DNA of 47,199 bases from Clostridium bornimense (lineage in GTDB: Bacteria > Bacillota > Clostridia > Clostridiales > Clostridiaceae), in the NCBI RefSeq assembly GCF_018917145.1, contig NZ_JAHLOD010000027.1:1-47199 (forward strand), given 5' to 3'. Below, piece after piece: positions 1 through 9,792 of the stretch. The notes beneath the pieces are model-generated. The model was not told where the DNA came from, did not search any database, and saw only the letters and a list, made by a program, of their open reading frames with translations. Made by a program: the position numbers and the translations under genes. Numbering within the stretch: position 1 is the first letter of the stretch; every line of letters begins with the position of its first letter.

Positions 1-95
1 GTAGATTCAATTTTAACATAGAAATCAGGGGGTCGTTGTTTTTTTATGCAAAAAAACTTCTAAAACCTTGATATATAAAGATTTTTAAAGAAAGA

Positions 96-116
96 AGTGT
101 AAATAAATTTTACACT
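96..116. promoter_or_regulatory. Inverted repeat upstream of the first acetyltransferase gene
   Basis: AGTGTAAA (96-103) and TTTACACT (109-116) form a perfect 8-bp inverted repeat around a 5-nt centre, ending 26 nt before the start codon of the acetyltransferase gene. It is not followed by a T-run, so an operator or a small 5'-leader hairpin is more likely than a terminator. No matching regulator is recognised. Confidence 0.35.
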
Positions 117-142
117 ATCATTAAAAGTAAAGGGGATAATAT

Positions 143-922
143 ATGAGAGAAATACTAGATAAAATATTAGAATGTGAAGATAAGTATATAGAGAATTTTT
201 GTAAATCCATTAATGAAGGAAATTATAGGAGATATTTTGATGATGAACTAAGGGATATGTATGATCATAATTTTATTAAAGTTAATTATGATTTAGATAA
301 TAATGAGGTTTTAAATATTATTAACACAGAAACAAGGAATAGATACGAAACAAATTCTGGATTTTGTAAAATAATATTAGGAAATACACTAAGGGAAATA
401 TCATTGTCTTTTAAAGAAGAAAAATCAGAAATAGAGCATCTGGGGGTATATGTATATACTGAGGGGATTTCTGGTTGGAAAAGCATTGATGAATGTGAAA
501 TAAAAAAAATATCAAATGAACATATGGTGAAAGAACTAATAAATCTTGATTTAGCACATGATGCTGAGAATTATGGAGCTGATTTTTGTAATCGTAGGGC
601 AATAAGAAAGGGAAAAGTATATTTAGATACTAACAAATTATGTGACTCATATAATTGCTATTATAATAATGTTCCTGTAGGAAATTGTGAACTGATGACT
701 TATTATGATACAGCTAAAATTGAATCATTTGCAGTTCATCCAGACTATCAAAGAAAAGGTATTGGAACTACTATATTAAAATATCTTGTAAGTAAAGCAG
801 TCATGGAGGGTGCTAAGGTAGTTTATCTACTTGCTGATGAGGATGATACACCAAAGGATATGTATATAAAGATGGGCTTTAAAAAAGTAAGTGATATATA
901 TTCATTACTCTGGAAATTTTAA
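143..922 (+). CDS. GNAT-family N-acetyltransferase
   Basis: The 259-residue protein carries a GNAT acetyl-CoA-binding fold in its C-terminal third. The segment ESFAVHPDYQRKGIGT (about residues 193-209) is the beta4 strand plus the Q-x-x-G-x-G/A pyrophosphate-binding loop, and a later DMYIKMGFKKV segment is the usual final helix and strand. The first 150 or so residues are acidic and may be a degenerate GNAT repeat or a substrate-recognition part. The start is preceded by AAAGGGG with good spacing. The substrate cannot be inferred. It stands alone ahead of polC with no strong terminator between, only a weak hairpin near 956-973. Confidence 0.85.
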   Translation: MREILDKILECEDKYIENFCKSINEGNYRRYFDDELRDMYDHNFIKVNYDLDNNEVLNIINTETRNRYETNSGFCKIILGNTLREISLSFKEEKSEIEHLGVYVYTEGISGWKSIDECEIKKISNEHMVKELINLDLAHDAENYGADFCNRRAIRKGKVYLDTNKLCDSYNCYYNNVPVGNCELMTYYDTAKIESFAVHPDYQRKGIGTTILKYLVSKAVMEGAKVVYLLADEDDTPKDMYIKMGFKKVSDIYSLLWKF

Positions 923-1036
923 TTAAGTCTATTTTTCATTAACATAATGTAGTCTTTACTTTTAGAAGTAAAAATGTCAAAATGTAATATATGATGATTT
1001 ATAATAATACATTTATGAAGAAGGTTTAGGTGTACT

Positions 1037-4000
1037 ATGAAAAAGGTAAGTGAGGTTTTTAGTGATCATAAATTAGGTAAAAATATATGTGATGCCACAG
1101 TAGAAAAAGCTGTTTTAAAAAGAAAAAGTAAGATACTTATAATGGACATTTCTTCAGATAGATATATCGATGTAGAAGAAATAAATGAACTTAATAAATT
1201 TATTATTAGAAGGTTTGTATTAAATGATTCAAAAATCAATATAAAATATAGTAAAGAAATTAGAGAAAAACCGCTAGAGAAAGAAATTAAAAATATAGTA
1301 CTTACTATTACTGAAAAGCATCCAGTTTTAAAAGCTGCCGCAAGTGAATGTGATTATGAAGTAAGCAAAGATGTAATAAAGCTTAAGTTCAATGCTGTTG
1401 TATCTCATTTATTTAAAGATTTACATTATGACAGAGAGATACAAGGAGCCATAAAGAGCTTGTATGAGAAAACATATAGTATAACATTTGTAGATAAGGT
1501 CACTAAAGAAGAGCAAATAAAGATTAATAATGATAATGAGAAAAGTAAAATTATCGATATAAAAAAGAAAATTAAAGCACAACCAATAGAACCTCATAAA
1601 AGTAAACCTAATGTAACTATAAAAAGTGATGTTAAAGAAGAGACGAAAAAAGATAAAAAGAAGGATAATGGATTGTTGATTTTTGGTAGGAGTGGCAACA
1701 TAAAAGAATCTGTTATTAAAATTGTAGATATTACTCCTTATGAAGAAACAATATCAATATCTGGTGAAATATCAAATATAGATACTAGAGAATTAAGAAG
1801 TGGAAAGATATTAGTTTCTTTTGATTTATATGATGGATCTAGTTCAATTACTTGTAAGTCATTTTTAAAGGAAAATCAGTTTGAAGAGGTATTAGCAAGA
1901 TTAAAAAAGGCGAAGGGAATAAGAATTTTAGGTAATTCTGGTTTCAGTAAGTTTTCAAATGAAGTAGAAGTAATTGCTAATACTATTGTAGAAACTGAAG
2001 GAATTAAGAGAATTAAAAGAAAAGATACATCTGAGGTAAAAAGAGTAGAACTTCATATGCATACAAAGATGAGTCAAATGGACGCAATGACTAGTGCTAC
2101 GGATTTGATAAAGAGAGCAATGAGTTGGGGAATGAAGTCAATAGCTATAACGGATCATGGTGTTGTTCAGGCTTTTCCAGAGGCTCATAAACTTTTAGGA
2201 AGAGACAATCCTGATATGAAGGTAATATATGGAGTAGAAGCCTATCTTGCTCCTGATAAGAAACCTGCTATATCTAATATAAAAAGTCAAAGTATTGATA
2301 CGACTTATTGTGTACTAGATTTAGAAACTACAGGGTTTTCGCCTAAAATAGAAAAGATAACGGAAATTGGTGTAATGAAGATTAAAGATGGAAAAGTAAT
2401 AGATACATTTAGCTGCTTTGTAAATCCTAAGAAACCAATCCCAACTAGAGTAGTAGAGGTTACTAATATCACTGACGATATGGTAAAGGATGCAGAAACT
2501 ATTGATATTGTTTTTCCAAAATTATTAGAGTTTTTAAAAGATACTGTTTTGGTAGCCCATAATGCAGAATTCGATATTGGTTTTTTGAAACATAATGCTA
2601 AGGTTTTAGGATATGAATTTGATTTTACTTATATTGATACATTAACTTTATCTCAAGAGTTGTTTCCTGACTATAAAAGTTATAAACTTGGAAGAATAGC
2701 TAAGAAGCTTGGTATAAAAGTTGATGTAGCACATAGGGCATTAGATGATGTAGATACTACAGTGAAAGTATTTAACATAATGATTAAAATGCTAAAGGAA
2801 AGAAATTGTAGTACATTAGAAGATGTAGTTGTTAATGCATCGGATGAAATAGCAAAAAAGGAAGAGTATAAAAAACTTAAAACGTATCATGCTATAATAC
2901 TTGCCAAAGATTATGTTGGACTTAAAAACTTGTATAAACTTGTTTCATATTCTCATTTAGATTATTTTTATAAAAGACCACGTATATTAAAAAGTATGTA
3001 TAAAAAATATTCTGAAGGGTTAATACTTGGTAGTGCTTGTAGCGAAGGAGAACTTTTTCAAGCGATTTTACTTGGTAAGTCAGATGAAGAAATTGAAGCA
3101 ATTGCACAAGACTATGACTATTTAGAAATACAACCCCTAGGTAATGATCAATATTTAGTAAGAAATGGTCTTGTACCAGATGAAGAATATATAAAAGATA
3201 TTAATAGAAAAATTATTTCTCTTGGAGAAAAGTTAAATAAACTTGTAGTAGCTACTGGAGATGTCCACTTTATGGATCCAGAGGATGAAATATATAGACG
3301 TATTTTAGAATCAGGTCAAGGATATAAAGATGCTGATAACCAAGCACCATTATATCTACGAACAACAGAAGAAATGCTAGAAGAGTTTCAATATCTGGGT
3401 GAGGAAAAAGCTTATGAGGTTGTTGTGACTAATACAAATAAGATTTCTGATTTATGTCAACAAATTAGTCCTATATCACCAGAAAAGTGTCCACCACATA
3501 TAGATGGGTGTGAGCAAACTATAAAAGATATTGCATATAGTAAGGCTCATGAATTATATGGAGATCCTTTACCTAAAATAGTTCAGGATAGACTTGATAA
3601 AGAATTAGATTCTATAATCAAAAATGGATTTTCAGTTATGTATATAATAGCACAAAAGCTTGTATGGAAATCTAATGAAGATGGATATCTTGTTGGTTCA
3701 AGAGGATCTGTTGGATCTTCCGTTGTAGCTTATATGACAGGAATAACAGAAGTTAATGCTTTGCCGCCTCATTATAGATGTCATAAATGTAAATATTCAG
3801 ATTTTGATGATTATGGTTTTAAAAATGGTTTTGACTTGCCAAATAAGAAATGCCCTGTATGTGGAGAAGATTTGGATAAAGATGGTATGGATATACCTTT
3901 TGAAACCTTTCTTGGATTTAATGGAGATAAAGAACCCGATATAGATTTAAATTTCTCTGGTGAATATCAAAGTAAAGCACATAAGTATACAGAAGTTATA

Positions 4001-5383
4001 TTTGGTAAAGGTACAACATTTAAAGCTGGAACAATAGGTACTATCGCAGAGAAAACTGCTTTTGGTTATGTAAAGAAGTATTATGAAGAAAAAGAGAAAA
4101 CAGTAAACAGTGCTGAGATAGCAAGAATTTCAAAAGGATGTACAGGAATAAAAAGGACTACAGGACAACATCCAGGTGGTATAATAGTTGTGCCAAAAGG
4201 TAGAGAAATTTTTGAATTTTGCCCAGTACAACATCCAGCTGATGATCCAGATTCAGATATTATTACTACACATTTTGATTATCACTCTATAGATCAAAAC
4301 TTGCTTAAGCTTGATATATTAGGTCATGATGATCCTACAGTAATAAGGATGTTACAAGATATAACTGGTGTTGATCCTAAATCAATACCATTAGATGATA
4401 AAGAGACGATGTCTTTATTTTCTTCTACAGAAGCATTAGGCTTGAGACCGGATCAAATAAATTCTGAGGTGGGGACTTTTGGAATACCTGAGTTTGGAAC
4501 TAAGTTTGTAAGAGGAATGTTATTAGATACATTACCAACAACTTTTGCAGATTTATTATGCATATCAGGATTGTCTCATGGTACAGATGTTTGGCTTGGT
4601 AATGCTAAGGATTTAATAGATGCAGGAACTGTTACATTAAGTGAAGCAGTATGTACTAGAGATGATATTATGATATATTTGATTAAAAAAGGATTACCGC
4701 CTAATACAGCATTTAAAATAATGGAGCTTGTTCGTAAAGGTAAAGCATTAAAAGATCCTGAAAAGTGGATGGAATATGAAACACTTATGAGAGAACATGA
4801 AGTTCCAGAGTGGTACATAGATTCTTGTAGAAAAATAAAGTATATGTTTCCTAAGGCACATGCAGCGGCCTATGTTATGATGGCATTTAGAATTGCTTGG
4901 TTTAAAGTCCATATACCTAAAGCATATTATGCTGCATATTTTTCTATTAGAGCAAAAGCTTTTGATGCTGAATTTATGATATTTGGAAAAGAAAAAGTTA
5001 AGGAAAAGATGAAAGAAATAAATTCACAAGGCAATAGTGCTGCACCAAAAGATAAGGATATGTATGATGACTTAGAGATAGTTCTAGAAATGTACGAGAG
5101 AGGTTTTAAGTTTTTACCTATAGATTTATATAAATCTGATGCTACAAAGTTCAAGGTAGAAGATGATGGGTTAAGACCACCTATAAATAGCATATCTGGT
5201 ATGGGAAATGTTGCGGCAGAATCTATTGCTAATGCTGTAAGTATGGATCCACCAATTAGCTCAATAGATAACTTAAAGAAACGTGCCAAAATCGGTAATG
5301 CTGCTGCTGATTTGTTAAGAAAATTTAATTGTCTAAATGGACTCCCTGAAAGCGATCAGGTAAGTTTTTTTGATATAATTTAA
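1037..5383 (+). CDS. polC: DNA polymerase III alpha subunit, PolC type
   Basis: This is the replicative polymerase with built-in 3'-5' proofreading found in low-GC Gram-positives. The 1448-residue length is typical. Domains in order: N-terminal region and OB fold (to about 330); PHP domain beginning VELHMHTKMS (about 337); DnaQ-like exonuclease inserted in the PHP domain, starting YCVLDLETTGFSP (about 424) with the HNAEFDIGFL motif; then the polymerase core. The Cys-rich stretch CHKC...CPVC (about 912-945) is the PolC zinc-binding element, and DKEPDIDLNFSGEYQ (about 961-975) holds the catalytic aspartates. The order exonuclease-inside-PHP separates PolC from DnaE. A hairpin terminator follows directly. 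Confidence 0.98.
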   Translation: MKKVSEVFSDHKLGKNICDATVEKAVLKRKSKILIMDISSDRYIDVEEINELNKFIIRRFVLNDSKINIKYSKEIREKPLEKEIKNIVLTITEKHPVLKAAASECDYEVSKDVIKLKFNAVVSHLFKDLHYDREIQGAIKSLYEKTYSITFVDKVTKEEQIKINNDNEKSKIIDIKKKIKAQPIEPHKSKPNVTIKSDVKEETKKDKKKDNGLLIFGRSGNIKESVIKIVDITPYEETISISGEISNIDTRELRSGKILVSFDLYDGSSSITCKSFLKENQFEEVLARLKKAKGIRILGNSGFSKFSNEVEVIANTIVETEGIKRIKRKDTSEVKRVELHMHTKMSQMDAMTSATDLIKRAMSWGMKSIAITDHGVVQAFPEAHKLLGRDNPDMKVIYGVEAYLAPDKKPAISNIKSQSIDTTYCVLDLETTGFSPKIEKITEIGVMKIKDGKVIDTFSCFVNPKKPIPTRVVEVTNITDDMVKDAETIDIVFPKLLEFLKDTVLVAHNAEFDIGFLKHNAKVLGYEFDFTYIDTLTLSQELFPDYKSYKLGRIAKKLGIKVDVAHRALDDVDTTVKVFNIMIKMLKERNCSTLEDVVVNASDEIAKKEEYKKLKTYHAIILAKDYVGLKNLYKLVSYSHLDYFYKRPRILKSMYKKYSEGLILGSACSEGELFQAILLGKSDEEIEAIAQDYDYLEIQPLGNDQYLVRNGLVPDEEYIKDINRKIISLGEKLNKLVVATGDVHFMDPEDEIYRRILESGQGYKDADNQAPLYLRTTEEMLEEFQYLGEEKAYEVVVTNTNKISDLCQQISPISPEKCPPHIDGCEQTIKDIAYSKAHELYGDPLPKIVQDRLDKELDSIIKNGFSVMYIIAQKLVWKSNEDGYLVGSRGSVGSSVVAYMTGITEVNALPPHYRCHKCKYSDFDDYGFKNGFDLPNKKCPVCGEDLDKDGMDIPFETFLGFNGDKEPDIDLNFSGEYQSKAHKYTEVIFGKGTTFKAGTIGTIAEKTAFGYVKKYYEEKEKTVNSAEIARISKGCTGIKRTTGQHPGGIIVVPKGREIFEFCPVQHPADDPDSDIITTHFDYHSIDQNLLKLDILGHDDPTVIRMLQDITGVDPKSIPLDDKETMSLFSSTEALGLRPDQINSEVGTFGIPEFGTKFVRGMLLDTLPTTFADLLCISGLSHGTDVWLGNAKDLIDAGTVTLSEAVCTRDDIMIYLIKKGLPPNTAFKIMELVRKGKALKDPEKWMEYETLMREHEVPEWYIDSCRKIKYMFPKAHAAAYVMMAFRIAWFKVHIPKAYYAAYFSIRAKAFDAEFMIFGKEKVKEKMKEINSQGNSAAPKDKDMYDDLEIVLEMYERGFKFLPIDLYKSDATKFKVEDDGLRPPINSISGMGNVAAESIANAVSMDPPISSIDNLKKRAKIGNAAADLLRKFNCLNGLPESDQVSFFDII

Positions 5384-5392
5384 TAATAAAGT

Positions 5393-5427
5393 AAAGCTGC
5401 CAAAGAGAAAATGGCAGCTTTTATTTT
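5393..5427 (+). terminator. Rho-independent terminator after polC
   Basis: AAAGCTGCCA (5393-5402) pairs perfectly with TGGCAGCTTT (5412-5421) around a 9-nt loop, and is followed by a T-rich run. Confidence 0.9.
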
Positions 5428-5500
5428 GAAAGTTTTCACATAAAAAAGATTTAAATGGTTATCCTATTTTATGAGAATAAATGATAATAGAGGTGACATA

Positions 5501-6994
5501 ATGAATAAAAAAAGTATGAAGCTAAGTTTAAATGCCTTGATACTTATGATTTTCACATCGGTATTTGGTTTTGCCAATATACCAAGATCATTTTATTTAA
5601 TGGGATATGCAGCAGTACCATGGTACATAATAAGCGCTATTGTATTTTTTATTCCCTATGCCTTTATAATGGCTGAATATGGTTCTGCTTTCAAAAAGGA
5701 AAGTGGAGGAATGTATTCGTGGATGGAAAAAGCTGTAGGCGCAAAATATGCCTTTGTTGGTACATTTATGTGGTACGCATCATACATAGTCTGGATGGTA
5801 AATGTGTCATCAACAATATGGATACCATTATCAAATGCAATTTTTGGTAGCGACAAGACCTCTTCATGGACAATCTTTGGATTAAATTCAACTGAAGTGT
5901 TAGGAATATTGGGTGCATTATGGATAATTTTTGTAACATTTATAGCTATTAAAGGGGTTGAAAGAATAACAAAAATTACATCTATTGGAGGTACATTTGT
6001 TGCAATTTTAAATGTTGTGCTAATAATTGGGGCTATATTAGTAGTGATTTTAAATAGTGGTGAATTTGCAGAGCCAATCAATAATATTATTAATACTTTT
6101 ACAATATCTCCAAATCCAGATTATAAATCTATTATACAAATTTTATCATTTATTACCTTTGCTATTTTTGCATTTGGAGGATTAGAAGTTTTAGGAGGAT
6201 TAGTTGATCAAACAAAAGATGCAGAAAGAACATTTCCCAAAGCTATTATAATTGCCGCTACAATTATTTCTATAGGTTATGCAATAGGAATATTTGCTTG
6301 TGGTATGTTTACAAATTGGAATAATATCTTATCAGGAGATAATGTAAATTTAAGCAATGTTGCATATATACTTATGAATAACTTGGGAGTGCAAATTGGG
6401 TATGCGATAGGGCTAAGTGAATCTGCATCAATACAAATGGGCCTTTGGGTTGCTAGATTTGTTGGAATATCAATGTTGTTAGCACTAACGGGTGCGTTTT
6501 TTACATTAACATATTCTCCTTTGAAAACTTTACTTTCAGGAGCACCTAAAGAAGTTTGGCCAGGTAAGTTAGGTGAAATAAAAAATGACATGCCTGTTAA
6601 TGGAATGTATGTTCAGGGCATTATTGTAATTATAATTATACTTTTAGTATCTTTTGGAGGAAAAGGAGCAAAAGAATTTTTTAGAATATTAGTTTTGATG
6701 ACTAATGTTGCGATGACAATACCTTATTTATTTTTAGCTGCTGCATTCCCTAAGTTTAAAAAGAAGCAGCTTGAAGGAGAAGTAGATAAGGCATATATGT
6801 TCTATAAAACTTATGGATCTGCAGTGTTTGTATCAATTATGATTTGTTTAATGGTCGGTTTTGCCAATGTATTTACTATAATTGAACCAGCAATAAGTGG
6901 AAAAATATCCGACACTATTATTATGATAGCTGGACCAGTAAGTTTTTCTATTATAGCATTAATTCTTTTTAGTCTTTATGAAAAGAAAAAATAA
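5501..6994 (+). CDS. yjeM: APC-superfamily amino acid permease, YjeM-like
   Basis: The protein (497 residues from this start) is a multi-spanning membrane transporter that matches E. coli YjeM through its length, as I recall that sequence. Shared segments include MIFTSVFGFANIPRSFYLMG near the N-terminus, the EYGSAFKKESGGMYSWM stretch, and ITFAIFAFGGLEVLGGLVDQT in the middle. YjeM belongs to the glutamate/GABA-type branch of the APC family, and its substrate is not well established. I chose the ATG at 5501 because AGAGGTGA ends a few bases upstream. An in-frame ATG at 5471 has no such site and would add ten polar residues. Terminators on both sides make this a single-gene unit. Confidence 0.9.
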   Translation: MNKKSMKLSLNALILMIFTSVFGFANIPRSFYLMGYAAVPWYIISAIVFFIPYAFIMAEYGSAFKKESGGMYSWMEKAVGAKYAFVGTFMWYASYIVWMVNVSSTIWIPLSNAIFGSDKTSSWTIFGLNSTEVLGILGALWIIFVTFIAIKGVERITKITSIGGTFVAILNVVLIIGAILVVILNSGEFAEPINNIINTFTISPNPDYKSIIQILSFITFAIFAFGGLEVLGGLVDQTKDAERTFPKAIIIAATIISIGYAIGIFACGMFTNWNNILSGDNVNLSNVAYILMNNLGVQIGYAIGLSESASIQMGLWVARFVGISMLLALTGAFFTLTYSPLKTLLSGAPKEVWPGKLGEIKNDMPVNGMYVQGIIVIIIILLVSFGGKGAKEFFRILVLMTNVAMTIPYLFLAAAFPKFKKKQLEGEVDKAYMFYKTYGSAVFVSIMICLMVGFANVFTIIEPAISGKISDTIIMIAGPVSFSIIALILFSLYEKKK

Positions 6995-7003
6995 TAGTAT
7001 ATG

Positions 7004-7040
7004 AAGTGTAAGTCTATGTTGCAGATTTACACTTTTTTTT
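7004..7040 (+). terminator. Terminator after the YjeM-like permease
   Basis: AAGTGTAAGTC (7004-7014) pairs with GATTTACACTT (7024-7034), with one G-T wobble, followed by a run of T. Confidence 0.85.
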
Positions 7041-7084
7041 AGATAATAAATAAGAATTATCATATATAAAATGGAGATAACAGT

Positions 7085-8209
7085 ATGGATGAGAAGAGAA
7101 ATATAGTTAAGATATTGGGTTACGACAAGTTTAAGTGTATTGCAGATAAATGTAAATATACTTGTTGTACAGGGTGGGATATTGAAGTAGATGATAGAAC
7201 CTATAATAAATGGAGTTGCGATAAAGCAAATAACATATTAGAGAATATAAAAATAATAGAAAATTATGATAGAAAGTTATATTCTGTAAAAAAGAATACT
7301 GAAGGAAGATGTCCATTCTTAGATGGTAAAGGTTTGTGTAATATTGTAAAAACATATGGAGAACAGTATTTATCAATGACCTGCAAAAGTTTTCCAAGGG
7401 TAGAGAATATTTTTGGTAACAGACGTGAGTTAACGTTATCATGTGCTTGTCCTGTAGTAGTTGATCTTTTAGAAATTAGCACAAAAAATGTTGAATTTGA
7501 TTCTGAAATAGATAATGACTTAATCCCGTTAAGAATTAGAGATACAATAGTGAAAATACTTAGGAAAGAAGACATTAAATTAGAATATAAGCTGATATTT
7601 TGTTATGAGATGTTATTAGAGATATTAGATGAAGAGACTGATATTAATAATGAGGGGTTAGAGAAATTTAAAGATAATAGGTATATTGCCAATAGAATTA
7701 AGGAATATGAATATGTAAATATATCTAAAGTAGAGGGATTAGAAGAACTTAATAATTTATTTTTAGATATAGTTCAGGAATATAGAAAGATCGATATTTT
7801 TGAAACTTTATTAAAAGATATTTCAATCTTTTCAGAGAACATTGATATTAAAGATTTTTCAGAAAAGTGGTCTAAATACAAGAAAATCTTTGAATACACT
7901 TCAAATAAAGTGTTGGAGAATTGTATTATATCTAAAGTTTATAGTAGTTGTGCGTTAGATGATATAGAAGAGATGATTATAGCTTATGAAATGATAATAA
8001 TTGAATTTTTACTTATAAGATATTCCGTATTCCTTAGATATATTAAAGATAAAAATAACTATTTAGATATGGAGAATATTAAAGAATATATTGTAGCTTT
8101 TTCAAGAATTGTTGGGAATAATGCTGAAGCGATGGAAGAGTTTTTCCAAGATGGATTTGATGATAGTATTCTAGAATTAGGGTATTTGTGCTTTATAACT
8201 TTATTTTAA
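7085..8209 (+). CDS. FliB-like Cys-rich protein (flagellin lysine-N-methylase family)
   Basis: The 374-residue protein shows the family's N-terminal cysteine pattern: C18, C23 and the pair C27-C28 (C-x4-C-x3-C-C), then RCPFLDGKGLC, MTCKSFPR and LSCACP. This arrangement probably ligates a metal or Fe-S cluster. The family is named for Salmonella FliB, which methylates lysines of flagellin, but many clostridial members are annotated only by similarity. No flagellar gene lies in this window, so the substrate here is open. The C-terminal two thirds are helical and acidic without clear motifs. ATGGAGATAACAGT precedes the start, giving an acceptable ribosome-binding site. Confidence 0.75.
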   Translation: MDEKRNIVKILGYDKFKCIADKCKYTCCTGWDIEVDDRTYNKWSCDKANNILENIKIIENYDRKLYSVKKNTEGRCPFLDGKGLCNIVKTYGEQYLSMTCKSFPRVENIFGNRRELTLSCACPVVVDLLEISTKNVEFDSEIDNDLIPLRIRDTIVKILRKEDIKLEYKLIFCYEMLLEILDEETDINNEGLEKFKDNRYIANRIKEYEYVNISKVEGLEELNNLFLDIVQEYRKIDIFETLLKDISIFSENIDIKDFSEKWSKYKKIFEYTSNKVLENCIISKVYSSCALDDIEEMIIAYEMIIIEFLLIRYSVFLRYIKDKNNYLDMENIKEYIVAFSRIVGNNAEAMEEFFQDGFDDSILELGYLCFITLF

Positions 8210-8242
8210 AATAGCACTAATTGAAAACAGTTATCAATTAGC

Positions 8243-8293
8243 TTGACAAGAGCAATATGGGGGAGTATAATTATGGCAATGATAATCATTATC
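8243..8293 (+). promoter_or_regulatory. Consensus sigma-A promoter with overlapping Fur box upstream of eno
   Basis: TTGACA (8243-8248), a 17-nt spacer and TATAAT (8266-8271) form a perfect vegetative promoter. GGCAATGATAATCATTATC (8275-8293) matches the classical 19-bp Fur box GATAATGATAATCATTATC at 17 positions and covers the expected start point near 8278, the usual place for iron-dependent repression. The next annotated gene is enolase, 175 bp further on. A weak inverted repeat CTAATTGA/TCAATTAG (8217-8241) sits just ahead of the -35 element. Fur binding is inferred from sequence only. Confidence 0.7.
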
Positions 8294-8404
8294 AGTTACA
8301 TGGTAATACTCTCTTTGAGCTTAATACATATATTTTTATATATAGTCTCACACACAACTATATATAATCTGATGAATACACCATTGTTAATTATTAATGT
8401 TTAG
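8273..8404 (+). CDS. Possible small hydrophobic protein (43 residues)
   Basis: ATG at 8273 opens a 43-codon frame encoding a very hydrophobic peptide (MAMIIIISYMVILSLSLIHI then FLYIVSHTTIYNLMN...). It could form one transmembrane helix. GGGGGAG (8259-8265) stands 7 nt before the ATG, which is an ideal ribosome-binding site. Against it: the same bases form the spacer of a perfect promoter whose transcript would start after this ATG, and the 5' codons coincide with a Fur box. It would be translated only if transcription starts further upstream, or from the inner ATG at 8279 as a leaderless message. I recognise no homologue. Confidence 0.3.
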   Translation: MAMIIIISYMVILSLSLIHIFLYIVSHTTIYNLMNTPLLIINV

Positions 8405-8468
8405 CCTTTAAATAGTTCAAAGATGAGTACTACCTAAATAAAAATAAATTAGAAGCAGAGGTAGATAA

Positions 8469-9761
8469 ATGAGAAGTGAATTAAAAATAACTAAAGTATT
8501 AGGAAGACAAATTCTAGATTCAAGATGTTTTCCTACTGTAGAGGTTGAAGTTTATTTGGAAGATGGAACTATGGGGAGATCAGCGGTGCCTTCAGGAGCG
8601 TCAACTGGAATGTATGAAGCTGTAGAACTTAGAGATGGCGATAAAAATATTTATCAAGGGAAAAGTGTATTAAAAGCAGTTGATGCAGTTAATACCATTA
8701 TTGGTGAAGCGTTAAAAAATGTTGATGTATATAATCAACCTTTAATTGATAAATTGCTTATTGAATTAGATGGGACAAGTAATAAAGGAAAATTGGGAGC
8801 TAATGCAATATTAGGCGTTTCACTTGCTTGTGCAGATGCAGCATCAAAAAGTTTAGGACTTTCATTATATCAATACATTGGTGGAGTTAATGCCAAAGTT
8901 CTACCAGTACCAATGATGAATATATTAAATGGAGGTGCCCATGCAGACAATTCTGTAGATATACAAGAGTTTATGATTATGCCAGTTGGTGCTAAAACTT
9001 TTAGTGCAGCTATTGAAATGTGTTCAAATGTTTATCATACACTTAAGAAATTGTTGAAATCAAGAGGATATTCTACTGCTATAGGTGATGAAGGTGGTTT
9101 TGCACCAGATCTTAAATCTAATGAGGAAGCATTACAATTAATTGTAGAATCTATTGTAGAAGCTGGTTATGAACCAGGAAAAGATATGTTTATTGCAATT
9201 GATGCAGCATCATCTGAATATTATGATAATGGTAAATATGTATTAGAACATGAAGGAAAGACTTTTAATGCTGAAGAAATGGTAGACTTCTTTGAAAACT
9301 GGATTAGTAAGTATCCTATTATCTCCATCGAAGATGCTATGGCAGAAGAAGATTGGGATGGTTGGAAAGTAATCACTGAAAGATTAGGACATAAGATTCA
9401 ATTAGTAGGTGATGATTTATTTGTTACTAATACGGAGAGATTAAAGAAAGGTATTGAAAAAGGTGTTGCTAATTCAATACTAATTAAATTAAATCAAATT
9501 GGTACGTTAACTGAAACTTTAAATGCTGTTGAAATGGCAAATAGAGCTGGATATTCAGCAGTAATTTCTCATAGATCTGGAGAGACTGAAGATACAACTA
9601 TAGCAGACTTAGTAGTAGCAGTAAATGCAGGACAAATAAAAACAGGTGCACCATGTAGAAGTGAAAGAGTTGCGAAGTACAATCAACTACTTAGAATAGA
9701 AGAAGATTTAAAAGATGTTGTTGAGTACAGAGGTAAGGACTCATTCTTTAATATAAAATAG
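8469..9761 (+). CDS. eno: Enolase (phosphopyruvate hydratase)
   Basis: Converts 2-phosphoglycerate to phosphoenolpyruvate in glycolysis. The 430-residue length is normal and the diagnostic segments are intact: [15 protein letters not shown] near residue 40, the GDEGGFAPD loop, the Mg-binding [14 protein letters not shown] and VGDDLFVTN motifs, the [15 protein letters not shown] lid region and [20 protein letters not shown] near the end. AGAAGCAGAGGT lies ahead of the ATG. It is not in the gap-pgk-tpi-gpm cluster often seen in clostridia, so it could be a stand-alone or second copy. The upstream Fur-type promoter would make it iron-responsive. A weaker promoter-like pair (TTGTTA 8385-8390, TTTAAA 17 nt later) could give constitutive expression. 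Confidence 0.97.
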   Translation: MRSELKITKVLGRQILDSRCFPTVEVEVYLEDGTMGRSAVPSGASTGMYEAVELRDGDKNIYQGKSVLKAVDAVNTIIGEALKNVDVYNQPLIDKLLIELDGTSNKGKLGANAILGVSLACADAASKSLGLSLYQYIGGVNAKVLPVPMMNILNGGAHADNSVDIQEFMIMPVGAKTFSAAIEMCSNVYHTLKKLLKSRGYSTAIGDEGGFAPDLKSNEEALQLIVESIVEAGYEPGKDMFIAIDAASSEYYDNGKYVLEHEGKTFNAEEMVDFFENWISKYPIISIEDAMAEEDWDGWKVITERLGHKIQLVGDDLFVTNTERLKKGIEKGVANSILIKLNQIGTLTETLNAVEMANRAGYSAVISHRSGETEDTTIADLVVAVNAGQIKTGAPCRSERVAKYNQLLRIEEDLKDVVEYRGKDSFFNIK

Positions 9762-9792
9762 TTCATATATATTGATAATAGATACAAAATAT

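Noticed and set aside
4576-5289. Minus-strand frames of 80 and 120 codons inside polC
   Set aside because: Shadows of the polC frame with no ribosome-binding sites or familiar motifs.
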